A DNA stretch of 64,000 nucleotides from NCBI GenBank assembly GCA_041879425.1, contig CP090854.1, forward strand, positions 3,286,001 to 3,350,000, written 5' to 3'. Positions 8,005 to 18,157 of this stretch are shown piece after piece. Positions within the stretch are counted from its first letter, which is position 1. Each line of letters starts with the position of its first letter. This DNA is from Vibrio pomeroyi (GTDB lineage Bacteria > Pseudomonadota > Gammaproteobacteria > Enterobacterales > Vibrionaceae). Under the pieces are notes generated by a model. That model had not been told where the DNA came from and ran no database searches. It saw only the letters and a program-made list of their open reading frames with translations. Position numbers and translations under genes: made by a program.

Positions 8005-10608
8005 CTACTTGCGACGACGCCACATTGCTAGGCCAAACAATGACATCAATGCACCCAAGCCGAATGAACCGCCGACTCTGAGCTCAAGAACCGCAGGATC
8101 ATGATCCGATGAACGGAAGTGATCTTGGTACTTAGGTAGATCGCCTTTGTACTCTTCGTTGTAGTCAAACAACGTCGATTCACCGCCGTTAATATGCCAA
8201 TCCGTTGCATCCACCACCATGTCTTTCAGGCTGTCGCTGATCAACAGATGATCCAGTGCACCCACTTCGTCATTGTATGAGTAGCTCCAGCTATCTGGGT
8301 GCTTTTGAGCCACTGCATTAATGTAACCGTAGTTCTTAGTAATTACCGCACCGCTGTCACCAAACTGTTCAACACCATCAATATAAGTGTTACGAGCCGC
8401 TTTGATTTGCTTACCGTATTTCTCTTCAGAGTAATCCGTTAGCACCAGCATTGGATCTTCCATGCCGTACGAGTTCATATCACCCAGAATCACTTTATGG
8501 CCTTCAATGCCGTCTAGCGCTTCACCCAAAGCAACTGCCGCTGCTACACGGAAGTTCTCACATGAGCCTTGCTTGTCGGCATCAACTCCACCTTGACCGC
8601 CCTGCTCAACTGGTGCTGCATCTTCCCAACACTTAGAGCCTTTCGATTTAAAGTGGTTAATCGCTACGGTGAGTTTCTCTTTAGTGCCTTTAACTTTGAA
8701 GGTTGGCGCTAACGAGTCACGCTGGTAGTTCTTACCGTCTTCAATCACCTTACCTGAATCGTCTAACACCTCTGGTGCTTGCTGGCTTGGCATAGCGATA
8801 ACGCGGCTGTCTTTGAGCTTAACTACCTTTTTACGGTAAATAACACCTGTTGTGATAACGTCGGTACCAATCGAGTCCATCTCGTCGGTTACGCCATCTT
8901 CATTTGAATCAACAGCGACAAACGTATAACGGTCTTTCTTACGCTCAATGCGATCATTCAGCTGGTTAACAAGCTGTTGAATAGCAGAACCTTCACCAAA
9001 GCCGTTGTTCTCAATTTCCATCAAACCAATGATGTCAGCGTCTAGACGAAGAATCGCGTTCACAATCTTTTCTTGCTGCATTTCAAACTCAGTGATGGTG
9101 TTCGCGCCACGGTTGTTGCCGTGCTGGTTCGCATCACCGCCAAATGGAGAGTTGAAGTAGTTCAATACATTGAAGGTCGCGATACGTAGGTCACCTTCAT
9201 CCATGTCTGGCTTGTCGGTACGTGGGTCGTTACGAACGAAGTTTTCAGCCGAGATCTGGTTAGTCGCAATTAAACGGTATTCACCATAGCTGTATGTCAA
9301 CACGCCTTCTAGACCAACAATGGTGTCATCGATACGGATGTAGTCTTCGGTCGAACCATCTTGGTCGATGTCGGTACGGCCAAAATCTGGGTAGAAAGGA
9401 ACTTGGCCGTCACCCGCTTTTTGATCCGTTTCTACGAAAAGACGACGATCAGCGTTGTCTTCTGTTTGATGTTTCGCGTCATCAGAGCCCGCTGCGAAAA
9501 GCTGGTTAGGCTGCATGTTAATACGCTCATGGGCCAATACCATGTTGTTACGACGGCCTGCGTAGTCATAACCAAAGGTACGCGTCACACGCATATCAAG
9601 CGCTTCGGTTGTTTTCACCAACATACCTTCGTAACGTTCAAGCGTTGCAGCAAAGTTCTCATCACTGTCTAACGCTTCAATCGCCGTCGCTTCAGGGGCT
9701 TGTTGTTCACCCTGTTTTAGCCATTGATTGTTTTCAACTTTAAGCTGAGTGTGGCTGTAGTATTCTTGAACCTTACCTTTCACACACACCACATCGCCCG
9801 CAGCTAAATCTGAGCTTGACTGGTTGGTGTGAATAAATAGACCTTCAGAGGTGCTTGAATTGAAGTCATCCTCAAGCGCTTGCAGATAGAAGCCTTTGGT
9901 TAGGCCCGTTGTCACTGCGCTAACCACACCTTTTACGAAGTACTCATCGTCGGTGATGTACGGGTAGCCATCAATGAATGGTGATGTAGCGCCCTCACCT
10001 TGGATTTCTTGAATGGTGGTGAATACTGGGTCAGAGCCATCTTGCGTACAAGCGAAGGCTTCTGGCAGCTCCACACTGTCTAGTGAACCTAGTCCTTCAA
10101 TGCTGTCTTTTGGTAGCGATACCCACTGTGAAGCGTCAAACGTCGCCGAAGGTGTTTGCTCAGCACGAACCAAGGTAACGTCTTTGCCCCAGTCCACATC
10201 ACCCATCACACCAATCATATCCAGCACGCTTGAGTCTGAATTCAGGATAGCCAGTGGATCGTCGCCATTATGATTAGCCAATGAAGCATTGAGAATGTCA
10301 GCGACCGCCTTAATCTCATCACTGGCACTGGTATGAGCAACAACAAGCACCTCACCGGGCGCTAAAACGTGGCCATCTAAAGGTAAAGTGGCGCCCCATG
10401 ATCCGTTGCCGTTCGCTGACTTAGCCAGTGAATAACCATCTAAATTAATGCTGCTATCGCCGTTATTGGCGATCTCAACCGCTTTGTTGTAGCTGCCGCC
10501 TTCCACATACTGTGAAATAAACAAATCAGCGTATGCGCTTGTGGTTAACAAGCTACCAATTGCCACTGCTAGCAATGAAGGTTTGTGTAAAAGAGCCATC
10601 CGTTTCAC
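8005..10608 (-). CDS. xds: Extracellular ExeM/NucH-type nuclease with GlyGly-CTERM tail
   Basis: The 867-residue protein begins with a signal peptide (cleavage after the Ala-Tyr-Ala near residue 27). Next is a lamin-tail domain (about 28-150, with IANNGDSSINLDGYSL), a middle OB-like region (about 185-470), and an endonuclease/exonuclease/phosphatase domain from about 475 (LRIATFNVLNYFN, LMEIENNG, SSDHDPAVLEL). The C-terminus has a GlyGly-CTERM sorting tail: Gly-rich segment, hydrophobic helix and WRRRK, which rhombosortase systems process for type II secreted proteins. The architecture matches V. cholerae Xds, which degrades extracellular and NET DNA and modulates biofilm. It is monocistronic. 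Family assignment is firm; orthology to Xds is by architecture. Confidence 0.88.
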   Translation of the reverse strand: MKRMALLHKPSLLAVAIGSLLTTSAYADLFISQYVEGGSYNKAVEIANNGDSSINLDGYSLAKSANGNGSWGATLPLDGHVLAPGEVLVVAHTSASDEIKAVADILNASLANHNGDDPLAILNSDSSVLDMIGVMGDVDWGKDVTLVRAEQTPSATFDASQWVSLPKDSIEGLGSLDSVELPEAFACTQDGSDPVFTTIQEIQGEGATSPFIDGYPYITDDEYFVKGVVSAVTTGLTKGFYLQALEDDFNSSTSEGLFIHTNQSSSDLAAGDVVCVKGKVQEYYSHTQLKVENNQWLKQGEQQAPEATAIEALDSDENFAATLERYEGMLVKTTEALDMRVTRTFGYDYAGRRNNMVLAHERINMQPNQLFAAGSDDAKHQTEDNADRRLFVETDQKAGDGQVPFYPDFGRTDIDQDGSTEDYIRIDDTIVGLEGVLTYSYGEYRLIATNQISAENFVRNDPRTDKPDMDEGDLRIATFNVLNYFNSPFGGDANQHGNNRGANTITEFEMQQEKIVNAILRLDADIIGLMEIENNGFGEGSAIQQLVNQLNDRIERKKDRYTFVAVDSNEDGVTDEMDSIGTDVITTGVIYRKKVVKLKDSRVIAMPSQQAPEVLDDSGKVIEDGKNYQRDSLAPTFKVKGTKEKLTVAINHFKSKGSKCWEDAAPVEQGGQGGVDADKQGSCENFRVAAAVALGEALDGIEGHKVILGDMNSYGMEDPMLVLTDYSEEKYGKQIKAARNTYIDGVEQFGDSGAVITKNYGYINAVAQKHPDSWSYSYNDEVGALDHLLISDSLKDMVVDATDWHINGGESTLFDYNEEYKGDLPKYQDHFRSSDHDPAVLELRVGGSFGLGALMSLFGLAMWRRRK

Positions 10609-10984
10609 CTGAGTTCATTGATTTATAGTCACTGCCATCTATGGACAGTCATGTATTTTGTGGTAACTATCAGGTTTATTTATGAAAGGAATAAGTCAGT
10701 TGGCAAGAAAATGAGGAACTTATCACTTTGGAATCATCAATTGTTTGGCACGTTATATATTTCCAACATATATAGAAATGAGCATGAATTTATAAAGTTC
10801 AGAAGTGCTGAATAAGATCACCTGCACAGCATTTACATGATGGATATGCTAGCCAGATACTGCGTAAATTATCAATTCAAACAAGGAGTTCTCGAGGAAG
10901 GCAAATAGAATGGGCATTAAAAAGCCCAAAGTAAACAGAAGCTACTTTGGGCTCAAATTATCAAGCGAGTTGTTTTAGTTCACC
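10609..10984. other. 376-base intergenic region upstream of the nuclease gene
   Basis: It is A/T-rich and holds the trpS terminator at 10919-10954 and presumably the nuclease promoter. I see no conserved small gene or recognisable operator. Confidence 0.5.
10919..10954 (-). terminator. trpS (dam superoperon) terminator
   Basis: AGCCCAAAGTA pairs with TACTTTGGGCT around a 9-base loop; the minus strand continues with TTTTT. It lies 31 bases past the trpS stop. Confidence 0.85.
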
Positions 10985-12001
10985 CTATGGGCGAGTAACA
11001 AAACCTACTGCTTCGTATGCTTTTTTCAGTGTTACTGCAGCACGCTCAGACGCTTTTTCAGCACCCGCTTTCATTACTGCGTCCATGTAAGCACGGTCAG
11101 CACGGATACGGTGGTATTCAGCTTGAATCGGCTCAAGCATCTCAACCAATGCTGCGCCTACATCTTTCTTGAATGGGCCGTACATCTCAACGCCTTGGTA
11201 CTGCGCTTCGATCTCTTCAAACGTTTTACCCGTCGCTGCTGAGTAAAGACCCATTAGGTTAGAGATACCCGCTTTGTTTTCCCAATCGTGAGCAATACGT
11301 GGTGGCGTTTCTGCATCAGTTTGCGCTTTGTTGATCTTCTTGATGATCGACTTAGGCTCTTCTAGCAGAGTAATCACGTTCTTACGGTTATCATCCGACT
11401 TAGACATCTTCTTAGTCGCATCTTGTAGGCTCATTACACGTGCATTCACGGTTGGAATGTAAGGTTCTGGCACTTGGAAGATTGGTGTTTCAGGGCCGTA
11501 GATGTTGTTGAAACGAGTGGCGATATCACGCGCTAGCTCTAGGTGTTGTTTCTGGTCGCTACCTACTGGCACTTGGTGAGCACCGTAAAGCAGGATGTCT
11601 GCAGCCATCAACACTGGGTAGTCGTATAGGCCTACGTTTACGTCGTTTGAGTGACGTGCAGACTTATCTTTAAACTGAGTCATACGGCTCAGTTCACCCA
11701 TTTGTGTGTAACAGTTAAGAAGCCAACCAAGTTGAGCATGCTCTGGTACGTGTGACTGAACAAATAGCGTGCTCTTCTTTGGATCAACACCGACAGCAAG
11801 ACAGATTGCTAATGCGTCTAGAGTCGCTTCATGCAGTGCTTTCGGATCTTGGCGAACCGTAATTGCGTGAAGGTCTACAACACAGTATTGGCAATCGTAA
11901 TCATCTTGCATCTGTTGCCATTGACGTAGAGCACCCAAGTAGTTACCGATACTTAGTTCACCAGATGGTTGAACACCACTCAATACGATGGGCTTGCTCA
12001 T
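10985..12001 (-). CDS. trpS: Tryptophanyl-tRNA synthetase
   Basis: TrpS charges tRNA-Trp with tryptophan. The 338-residue class I synthetase shows the HIGH-equivalent SIGN in [12 protein letters not shown] (residues 14-25) and the KMSKS loop in [11 protein letters not shown] near residue 198. Length matches E. coli TrpS (334). It is the last gene of the aroK-aroB-damX-dam-rpe-gph-trpS order, which is conserved in gammaproteobacteria. A hairpin in the 151-base gap from gph suggests trpS may also have its own promoter. Confidence 0.98.
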   Translation of the reverse strand: MSKPIVLSGVQPSGELSIGNYLGALRQWQQMQDDYDCQYCVVDLHAITVRQDPKALHEATLDALAICLAVGVDPKKSTLFVQSHVPEHAQLGWLLNCYTQMGELSRMTQFKDKSARHSNDVNVGLYDYPVLMAADILLYGAHQVPVGSDQKQHLELARDIATRFNNIYGPETPIFQVPEPYIPTVNARVMSLQDATKKMSKSDDNRKNVITLLEEPKSIIKKINKAQTDAETPPRIAHDWENKAGISNLMGLYSAATGKTFEEIEAQYQGVEMYGPFKKDVGAALVEMLEPIQAEYHRIRADRAYMDAVMKAGAEKASERAAVTLKKAYEAVGFVTRP

Positions 12002-12064
12002 GGTTTTAATTCCTTTGCTTATTCGCTAAGTTTATTGAACGCTTAGCTTCTTAACTTAAATATA

Positions 12065-12093
12065 GAAAAGCCGCACAGCTCTTTCTGCGCGGC
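12065..12093 (-). terminator. Hairpin between gph and trpS
   Basis: AGCCGCGCAG pairs with CTGTGCGGCT on the minus strand around an AAAGAG loop and is followed by TTTTC. The short T run suggests partial termination within the operon. Confidence 0.6.
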
Positions 12094-12152
12094 TCATCCA
12101 GTGTACTCATTGATAAGTATTTTGCTAGTGGGTTCGCTAACTTTTGTACGCT

Positions 12153-12839
12153 TTATGCTGAAACTAGAACGACATCTAGTAATTGAGCAACGTTATCCGC
12201 CACATAGTCAGGGTTTGATACTGAAATTGGCTCACCGTGGTTGTAGCCGTAAGTCAGGCCAAACGAGTGACAACCCGCATTCTTCGCCGCTTTGATGTCG
12301 TTGCTTGAATCACCAACCATCAGCATATCTTCCGCTTTTACGTTGTGCTTTTCTAGCAACCAGTTCAGCGCGACTGGGTTTGGTTTTTTCTCTGGAAAAG
12401 AGTCGCCGCCCAAGACATCAACAAAGTACTTATCGATACCGTGTTGCGCCAGAACGTCGGGTACAAACTTCGATGGCTTGTTAGTCACAAGCGCCATAGT
12501 AAAGCCCGCTTTATGTAGCTCAGCCAGCGTCTCTTTTACTGATGGGTAAAGGTGGCTCAGCTTGTGACCGCCCTGTTCGTAAAAATCATCAAACAAGATG
12601 CGCGCTTTCTTCAGCAGCTCAGGCTCTAGGCTTGGGTCCACAGTTAGATCACGGCTTAATGAACGACCGATAAGCACGTCAGCACCATTGCCAACATAGT
12701 CGCGAACTTGTTCTTCACTCACTGAAGGGAAACCCAGCTCCTGACAAGCTTGGTCAGCGGCAACAGCCAAATCAGGCACGCTGTCTAACAAGGTTCCATC
12801 CAAATCAAAGGCGATCAGTTTTATTGAGCTTAATGACAT
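12153..12839 (-). CDS. gph: Phosphoglycolate phosphatase
   Basis: Gph removes phosphate from 2-phosphoglycolate, a product of DNA 3'-end repair. The 228-residue protein is a HAD hydrolase: motif I FDLDGTLLDS with nucleophile Asp12 and acid/base Asp14, motif II TNKPS near residue 119, motif III Lys in EKKPNP near residue 150, and motif IV VGDSSNDIKAA near residue 175. Length is slightly below the E. coli enzyme (252). Placement between rpe and trpS is the classical order. Hairpins on both sides suggest that read-through within the operon is adjusted. Confidence 0.95.
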   Translation of the reverse strand: MSLSSIKLIAFDLDGTLLDSVPDLAVAADQACQELGFPSVSEEQVRDYVGNGADVLIGRSLSRDLTVDPSLEPELLKKARILFDDFYEQGGHKLSHLYPSVKETLAELHKAGFTMALVTNKPSKFVPDVLAQHGIDKYFVDVLGGDSFPEKKPNPVALNWLLEKHNVKAEDMLMVGDSSNDIKAAKNAGCHSFGLTYGYNHGEPISVSNPDYVADNVAQLLDVVLVSA

Positions 12840-12892
12840 CTTACTTTCCTATTAATTATATTCGTCTTATGTGTTGAGCAATAAGACGTAAA

Positions 12893-12914
12893 AAAGGGGC
12901 CAATGAGCCCCTTT
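12893..12914 (-). terminator. Hairpin between rpe and gph
   Basis: An AAAGGGGC/GCCCCTTT stem with a short loop is followed on the minus strand by six T residues, 43 bases after the rpe stop. It looks like a full terminator, so gph-trpS may be transcribed separately as well as by read-through. Confidence 0.75.
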
Positions 12915-12957
12915 ATCTAAATTTTTGATTTTAGGTCAACTGACCCTAGTTCTACTT

Positions 12958-13632
12958 TTATGCGTTAACTTTTGCAAGCTCTGCACGCATCTCATCAATC
13001 ACTTCTTTGTAATCTGGTTGATTGAAGATAGCTGAACCCGCAACGAACATATCCGCGCCCGCTTCTGCGATTTCACGGATATTATCAACCTTTACGCCAC
13101 CATCAATCTCAAGGCGAATGTCACGGCCTGACTCATCAATTAGCTTACGAACTGCACGTAGCTTATCTAGCGTGTGAGGAATGAAAGATTGACCGCCGAA
13201 ACCTGGGTTCACAGACATCAGTAGAATCATGTCTACTTTATCCATGATGTAATCTAGGCAAGACAGAGGCGTTGCAGGGTTAAGAACGACACCCGCTTTA
13301 CAGCCGTGTTCTTTGATGAGCTGTAGAGTGCGATCGATGTGCTCTGATGCTTCAACGTGGAAGGTAATCATTGATGCGCCCGCTTTTGCAAACTCAGGCA
13401 CAATGCTGTCGACCGGTTTAACCATTAGGTGAACATCGATAGGAGCAGTAATACCGTAGTCGCGCAGCGCTTTACAGATAGGCGCGCCAAAAGTCAGGTT
13501 AGGTACGTAGTGGTTGTCCATCACATCGAAGTGCACAACATCAGCACCAGCTGCCAACACTTTTTCTACGTCTTCACCAAGACGAGCAAAATCTGCAGAC
13601 AAAATCGATGGAGCGATTAGAAAATCTTTCAT
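12958..13632 (-). CDS. rpe: Ribulose-phosphate 3-epimerase
   Basis: Rpe interconverts ribulose 5-phosphate and xylulose 5-phosphate in the pentose phosphate pathway. With the start at [19 protein letters not shown] the protein is 224 residues, the usual size. Family motifs are clear: the metal-binding [12 protein letters not shown] near residues 35-46 and HLMV near 67-70, [10 protein letters not shown] near 142, and EIDGGV near 175. The open frame reaches 13701, but those 23 additional residues are absent from the family and the start at 13632 has AAGAGG upstream (TTAAGAGGTTTGGT). Confidence 0.96.
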   Translation of the reverse strand: MKDFLIAPSILSADFARLGEDVEKVLAAGADVVHFDVMDNHYVPNLTFGAPICKALRDYGITAPIDVHLMVKPVDSIVPEFAKAGASMITFHVEASEHIDRTLQLIKEHGCKAGVVLNPATPLSCLDYIMDKVDMILLMSVNPGFGGQSFIPHTLDKLRAVRKLIDESGRDIRLEIDGGVKVDNIREIAEAGADMFVAGSAIFNQPDYKEVIDEMRAELAKVNA

Positions 13633-13836
13633 ACCAAACCTCTTAAGAGTGAGTAAATTGCGAATGTCACCGCCTTGGTGCTCTCTCATACACAAATACA
13701 AGACTCAAGCCCAAGACTATTTGGTGTGCAATTCTACCTAAGCACCTAAGCAGATCCTAGCAGTTCGAAAGATTAGTTTAAGAAAGTATCCGTTGGTCAC
13801 TCAATTTAATGAATTTGGAGGTTATTCTGACCAGAC

Positions 13837-14682
13837 CTATTCCGTTAATGTGTGTTGCTGGTTTTTCTCTTTATGGAAAAGCGCCAGTAACTCATCAACT
13901 TTATTACGCCCAGCACCATTACGGCTGATGGTGCGCTTCACCTTCACCACGTTCAGTTCCGCACCATGATATAAGCGACGCGTTAGTGTCGTATCGTGGT
14001 TTGAAATCAAAACAGGAATACCACGTTCCATTGCGGCTTTTTCAGCGACATCAGCCAAAGCTGCCTGATCATCTAAGCTGAAGCCATTACCTGCGTAAGA
14101 GGTAAAGTTAGCGGTATTCGATAGCGGAGCGTACGGAGGATCACAGTAAACCACGCAGCCTTTGCGAGCACGGCTAAAGGTTTCATGATATCCCTCACAG
14201 ACGAAGGTGGCCTTTTTCGCTTTCTCAGCAAAAAACTCCAGCTCGGCTTCTGGGAAGTAAGGTTTTTTGTAAGAACCAAACGGAACGTTAAAACCGCCCT
14301 TCTTGTTGTATCGACACAAGCCATTAAAGCCAAAGCGGTTCATATACAAGAAGGCAAGCGAACGATACATGACGTTGTCGGTATCGTTGAACTGAGCACG
14401 AATATCTAGAAAGGCTTCTTTGCGGTTGTTCTCAGGGCAGAACCAGCGCTTCGCTTCCGTGATATAGGTTTCAGGATCGGTTTTAAGTAGATTGTACAGG
14501 TTGATAAGATCGGGATTGATGTCTGCAAGCAGGTACTGTTCAAAGTCAGTATTCAGGAATACTGAGCCGGCACCGACAAACGGTTCTACCAATTTACGAG
14601 CAGGTGGCAGGTGACGTTGGATGTCTTCAACTAGGCCATATTTACCACCAGCCCATTTTAGAAAGGCACGCTGCTTTTTCAT
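13837..14682 (-). CDS. dam: DNA adenine methyltransferase Dam
   Basis: Dam methylates adenine in GATC and in vibrios is essential because it acts in replication initiation of the second chromosome as well as mismatch repair. The 281-residue protein has the S-adenosylmethionine motif FLKWAGGKYG (residues 7-16), PFVGAGSVF near 34-42, and the catalytic DPPY in VYCDPPYAPLS near 176. It is a complete D12 class enzyme, second gene after damX in the operon. The IS4-family element at 61388 has three GATC sites at its transposase end, so Dam may affect that element. Confidence 0.98.
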   Translation of the reverse strand: MKKQRAFLKWAGGKYGLVEDIQRHLPPARKLVEPFVGAGSVFLNTDFEQYLLADINPDLINLYNLLKTDPETYITEAKRWFCPENNRKEAFLDIRAQFNDTDNVMYRSLAFLYMNRFGFNGLCRYNKKGGFNVPFGSYKKPYFPEAELEFFAEKAKKATFVCEGYHETFSRARKGCVVYCDPPYAPLSNTANFTSYAGNGFSLDDQAALADVAEKAAMERGIPVLISNHDTTLTRRLYHGAELNVVKVKRTISRNGAGRNKVDELLALFHKEKNQQHTLTE

Positions 14683-14751
14683 TTACTGCTCTATCTATCA
14701 ACTCAAAAATAAGGCTGCGGAATGTAACATATTTTGAGGCTAAGCTCAGGG

Positions 14752-16269
14752 TTATTTCGCACGTTCTATCTCTCGATGCACTTGATTCATCGATTTTGCC
14801 CAAGGTTCCAACTGTTGAAGGGGTTTTGATAACGCACTTACCGCGTCTCTCGCCACTTGAATCGTTGGGTAATCTTGATAAGTGATGATAAACCACTTGA
14901 TGTCGTTGCGAAGTGTTGGGTAAATACGAACCTTGTTCTCAAGGTCATACTCTTCAATGAAAGATTGCACATCCTCCAATGAGGTCATCGCACTCAACTG
15001 CAAGGTATACGCGCGTGGCGAGATAGCTTGTAACTCTTCACGAGCAAATGAGAAGGTAATCTTTTTGGTCGGTGGCGTAGAATCAGTTAGTTCTGATTCT
15101 TCATCGACTGTTGGTTGTGGCTCGGCTTGTGCAGAATCAGGTTGTGCGCTAACCGCTGCCCCTGTGTTTTCCTCAACTGCCGCGTCAATCGCGCTGGTAT
15201 CGGCACTTTCAGGCTTATCATCAAGCAGAGCATCAACCACGTCAGAGGTGATCACAACACGTTGCTGATCTTGCTCGACTTCCCCAACACTCGCTGTATC
15301 TTCAACGACAGTCGGTGGCAGAGACGAACTGTCATCATCCGCACCTTGGTAACTCATGTCGGTTTCAGCTTCAGAATCAACAGATCCATCAACGCCAGTT
15401 TGTTCAGTGCCACTTTCCACTTCAAAGGTTGGAATAGCGGTCTGTTCAATCGGTGCAATAAGCGACTGCGCTTTATCGTCTGGTGTTGGCTGACTGAACA
15501 TCCACCAATAACCACCACCAATTAACAACAGCAACAAGGCCACCACAATCGCGATATTGATTGGTGAGCCAATGATTGAGCGAATAATAATCCTTTTTTC
15601 CACTTTCAATTCTCCTAAAGCCATTAACTCGCCGGGCAGAGGTTGCGCTTTATTAAACGCACGTCGCACGCGAGTTTCAGACTCATCATCAACATATCGA
15701 ATCACCAGTGATTCAAAGAAATGTTCAGCTTCTGGTTGCGAAAGGTCATCGATTTCAAGGTCGATAGGCTTGTGTGGTTGGCCGTAACTCAGACGTGTTA
15801 ATAGCGTGTCTAAGTGACCCGTATCCGAGAAGAGAACGATATTGATCGTCCATTGAGGGTTTGATTGAGCTTCCAGTACCAACATCCATAATTCGGATAC
15901 CAATAGCTCAGAAAGTCGTTGGGCATCATCAACGACGATAACCACACTGCACGGCTCTCCATCCAGTAACCGAGTGAGGCTATCAGATAAAGAGTCATGC
16001 TGATTAAAGAGTGGATCTGAAACAATTTGGCTAAGAATAAGCGCGCGGCGTTGTTGATCGTCTTGGCTTGGGTGACAAAGCAGTAAGCACTGATTTTTTT
16101 CTGTCGACCACGCTTCAAGATAACGCTGAACTAACCAAGAACGGCCCGAGCCAGTTTTACCAGCAACCGTGACTAGGTTTGAACCAAAGTTAGTCAAAAG
16201 CTGTAAGCGCTCTAGCAGCTCAACTTGAGATTCTAACTCTAATACTCTTAATTCATGAGCCAAACTCAT
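14752..16269 (-). CDS. damX: Cell-division SPOR protein DamX
   Basis: DamX is an inner-membrane septal-ring protein. The 505-residue product has an N-terminal AAA-type ATPase-like region (VAGKTGSGRSWLVQRYL, a Walker A near residues 36-44; VIVVDDAQRL near 111), a single transmembrane segment about residues 236-256, a long acidic Ser/Asp/Glu-rich periplasmic linker (about 260-410), and a C-terminal SPOR domain (about 420-500) that binds denuded septal peptidoglycan. Position between aroB and dam is conserved. ftsN at 52025 encodes another SPOR protein of the same machinery. Confidence 0.93.
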   Translation of the reverse strand: MSLAHELRVLELESQVELLERLQLLTNFGSNLVTVAGKTGSGRSWLVQRYLEAWSTEKNQCLLLCHPSQDDQQRRALILSQIVSDPLFNQHDSLSDSLTRLLDGEPCSVVIVVDDAQRLSELLVSELWMLVLEAQSNPQWTINIVLFSDTGHLDTLLTRLSYGQPHKPIDLEIDDLSQPEAEHFFESLVIRYVDDESETRVRRAFNKAQPLPGELMALGELKVEKRIIIRSIIGSPINIAIVVALLLLLIGGGYWWMFSQPTPDDKAQSLIAPIEQTAIPTFEVESGTEQTGVDGSVDSEAETDMSYQGADDDSSSLPPTVVEDTASVGEVEQDQQRVVITSDVVDALLDDKPESADTSAIDAAVEENTGAAVSAQPDSAQAEPQPTVDEESELTDSTPPTKKITFSFAREELQAISPRAYTLQLSAMTSLEDVQSFIEEYDLENKVRIYPTLRNDIKWFIITYQDYPTIQVARDAVSALSKPLQQLEPWAKSMNQVHREIERAK

Positions 16270-16348
16270 TGGGGATCCCTACTGATAAGATCGATCAGTA
16301 AAACGCTTCAGTTGCCTAGAGTTTAACTAGGCAACCTCACAACCAAAT

Positions 16349-17437
16349 TTAAAGAGTACGGCAGAAATCAATCGCTTGTTTAATGATGTCTTGAGGCACA
16401 TCAGCGACCACTTCAGCAGTACCAATACTTGTTGGCAATACCAAACGTAACTGACCAGACAGCACTTTTTTATCACGCATCATGTGCTTCATAAAGTCTT
16501 CAAAAGACATGCTTTCTGGCGTATGGATTGGCAGTTTCGCATTCTTGAGTATAGAAATAATTCGCTCAAGTTGCTGCTGAGAGATCAGTCCTTGTAATTG
16601 CGCCGTTTTCGCTGCCATTACAGTGCCTGATGACACAGCTTCACCATGTAGCCAATTACCATAGCCTAGTTCTGCTTCGATCGCATGACCAAATGTATGA
16701 CCTAGGTTCAATAACGCTCTGATTCCTGACTCTTTTTCATCTAGAGCTACCACTTCTGCCTTAATTGCACAACAACGAGCAATTGCGGTAATCAGTGCCT
16801 CTTCATCAAGTTGATAAAGTTTCTCTAGATTCTGTTCCAACCAATCAAAGAAGGCTTCATCGTAAATGATGCCGTATTTTATCACCTCAGCAATACCCGC
16901 TGCAAACTCACGCTCTGGAAGCGTTGATAAACAGTTAGTATCGATGATGACAGATTTCGGTTGGTAAAAAGCGCCGATCATATTCTTACCAAGGGGATGG
17001 TTTACTGCAGTTTTACCACCTACAGAAGAGTCCACTTGAGAAAGAAGTGTCGTTGGGATTTGAATGAAATCAATACCGCGCTGGTAACAAGAAGCAGCAA
17101 AACCGACCAAGTCACCGATAACACCACCACCTAAAGCAATCACCACCACATCGCGGCTGTAATTTCCTTCAAGCATGTAGCTCATCACTGAATTGAACGT
17201 TTCAAGGGTTTTGTACTGTTCACCGTCTGGCAACTCTAAAAGAGAAGTCTGACAGCCAACTTGATCCAATAGCGATAAAATTTTATCAGCATAAAGAGGC
17301 GCTACTGTCACATTACTGATAACAACAACTTTCTGTTTGCCTGATAAAAAAGAAAGGTACGCCGGGTCTTCAAATAACCCGGCGCCAATAGAGATTGGGT
17401 AGCTACGCTCAGCTAGATTGACCGTAATCCGTTCCAT
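16349..17437 (-). CDS. aroB: 3-dehydroquinate synthase
   Basis: AroB converts DAHP into 3-dehydroquinate in the shikimate pathway using NAD+ and a divalent metal. The 362-residue protein has the NAD-binding [18 protein letters not shown] near residues 101-118, the [13 protein letters not shown] motif near 136-148, and metal ligands in the [14 protein letters not shown] and LHGEAV segments (Glu near 184, His near 248 and 264). It is 25 bases after aroK, with which it forms the classical shikimate pair. Confidence 0.98.
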   Translation of the reverse strand: MERITVNLAERSYPISIGAGLFEDPAYLSFLSGKQKVVVISNVTVAPLYADKILSLLDQVGCQTSLLELPDGEQYKTLETFNSVMSYMLEGNYSRDVVVIALGGGVIGDLVGFAASCYQRGIDFIQIPTTLLSQVDSSVGGKTAVNHPLGKNMIGAFYQPKSVIIDTNCLSTLPEREFAAGIAEVIKYGIIYDEAFFDWLEQNLEKLYQLDEEALITAIARCCAIKAEVVALDEKESGIRALLNLGHTFGHAIEAELGYGNWLHGEAVSSGTVMAAKTAQLQGLISQQQLERIISILKNAKLPIHTPESMSFEDFMKHMMRDKKVLSGQLRLVLPTSIGTAEVVADVPQDIIKQAIDFCRTL

Positions 17438-17462
17438 GGGTTTGCTCTCCGAAAAAATGAAC

Positions 17463-17981
17463 TTAACGTTCTTCTAGCATTTTTACGATCTGGTTGGCTA
17501 CCACTTTTGCACTTTGGTCGTCAGTACGAACTGTGTAGTCCGCCACTTCTTCGTATAGTGCGTTGCGAGATACAGCTAGATCTTCTAGCACATCACGCGG
17601 GTTGTCTGTTTGAAGTAGAGGGCGTTTCTTGTCGCGGTTAGTGCGAGCAAGTTGCTTTTCAATTGTTGTCTCTAGGTATACAACAATGCCTCGTGCAGAT
17701 AGACGGTTACGGTTTTCTTTGCTCAGCACTGAACCACCGCCTGTCGCAAGAACAATACCTTGTTCTTCTGTCAGATCGTTGATTACAGATTCTTCGCGCT
17801 TACGGAAACCATCTTCGCCCTCAACATCAAAAACCCATGCGATGTCTGCGCCAGTGCGCTCTTCGATCACAGTGTCAGAGTCTAAAAACTCCATATGAAG
17901 TTGGGAAGCTAGGTGTCTACCAATTGTACTTTTGCCGGCGCCCATTGGGCCAACAAGAAAAATATTGCGTTTCTCAGCCAT
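17463..17981 (-). CDS. aroK: Shikimate kinase I
   Basis: AroK phosphorylates shikimate at the 3-hydroxyl using ATP. The 172-residue protein has Walker [13 protein letters not shown] at residues 11-22, the shikimate-binding Asp in [11 protein letters not shown] near residue 34, the GFRKREE Arg near 58, the ATGGGSVL loop near 79, and the lid Arg in RDKKRPLL near 117. First gene of the superoperon. Its leader, 82-144 bases upstream, contains the two-stem palindromic structure at 18063-18125. Confidence 0.97.
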   Translation of the reverse strand: MAEKRNIFLVGPMGAGKSTIGRHLASQLHMEFLDSDTVIEERTGADIAWVFDVEGEDGFRKREESVINDLTEEQGIVLATGGGSVLSKENRNRLSARGIVVYLETTIEKQLARTNRDKKRPLLQTDNPRDVLEDLAVSRNALYEEVADYTVRTDDQSAKVVANQIVKMLEER

Positions 17982-18062
17982 GTTTTTAGCAGTAATTTAC
18001 AACGTTAATTCAATGACATCGCCACAAGGTAGGTCAGTACAAGTACTGAAATTAAAAGGCCC

Positions 18063-18125
18063 GTGGCACCGATTCCTCACAGATAATTCGTGATAAGACC
18101 CGAAATTATCAAGGTTAGGTGCCAC
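18063..18125. other. Two-stem palindromic structure between pilQ and aroK
   Basis: Outer arms GTGGCACC and GGTGCCAC are perfect 8-bp complements (18063-18070 with 18118-18125). Inside, GATAATTCG (18082-18090) pairs with CGAAATTATC (18101-18110) with a single bulged base. Apical loop is 10 bases. No T run follows on either strand, so it is not a normal terminator. It could be a structured aroK leader, an mRNA-end stabiliser for pilMNOPQ, or a DNA repeat. Confidence 0.55.
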
Positions 18126-18157
18126 TAATGCAACTTTATTTTTAATCTAATTGTTCA

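Noticed and set aside
10618..10815. 65-residue open frame upstream of the nuclease gene
   Set aside because: A/T-rich, no ribosome site and no recognisable motif; more likely chance.
12065..14752. Search for tRNA or small RNA genes between operon genes
   Set aside because: Only hairpins of terminator type were found; no cloverleaf or T-loop sequence GGTTCGAATCC was seen.
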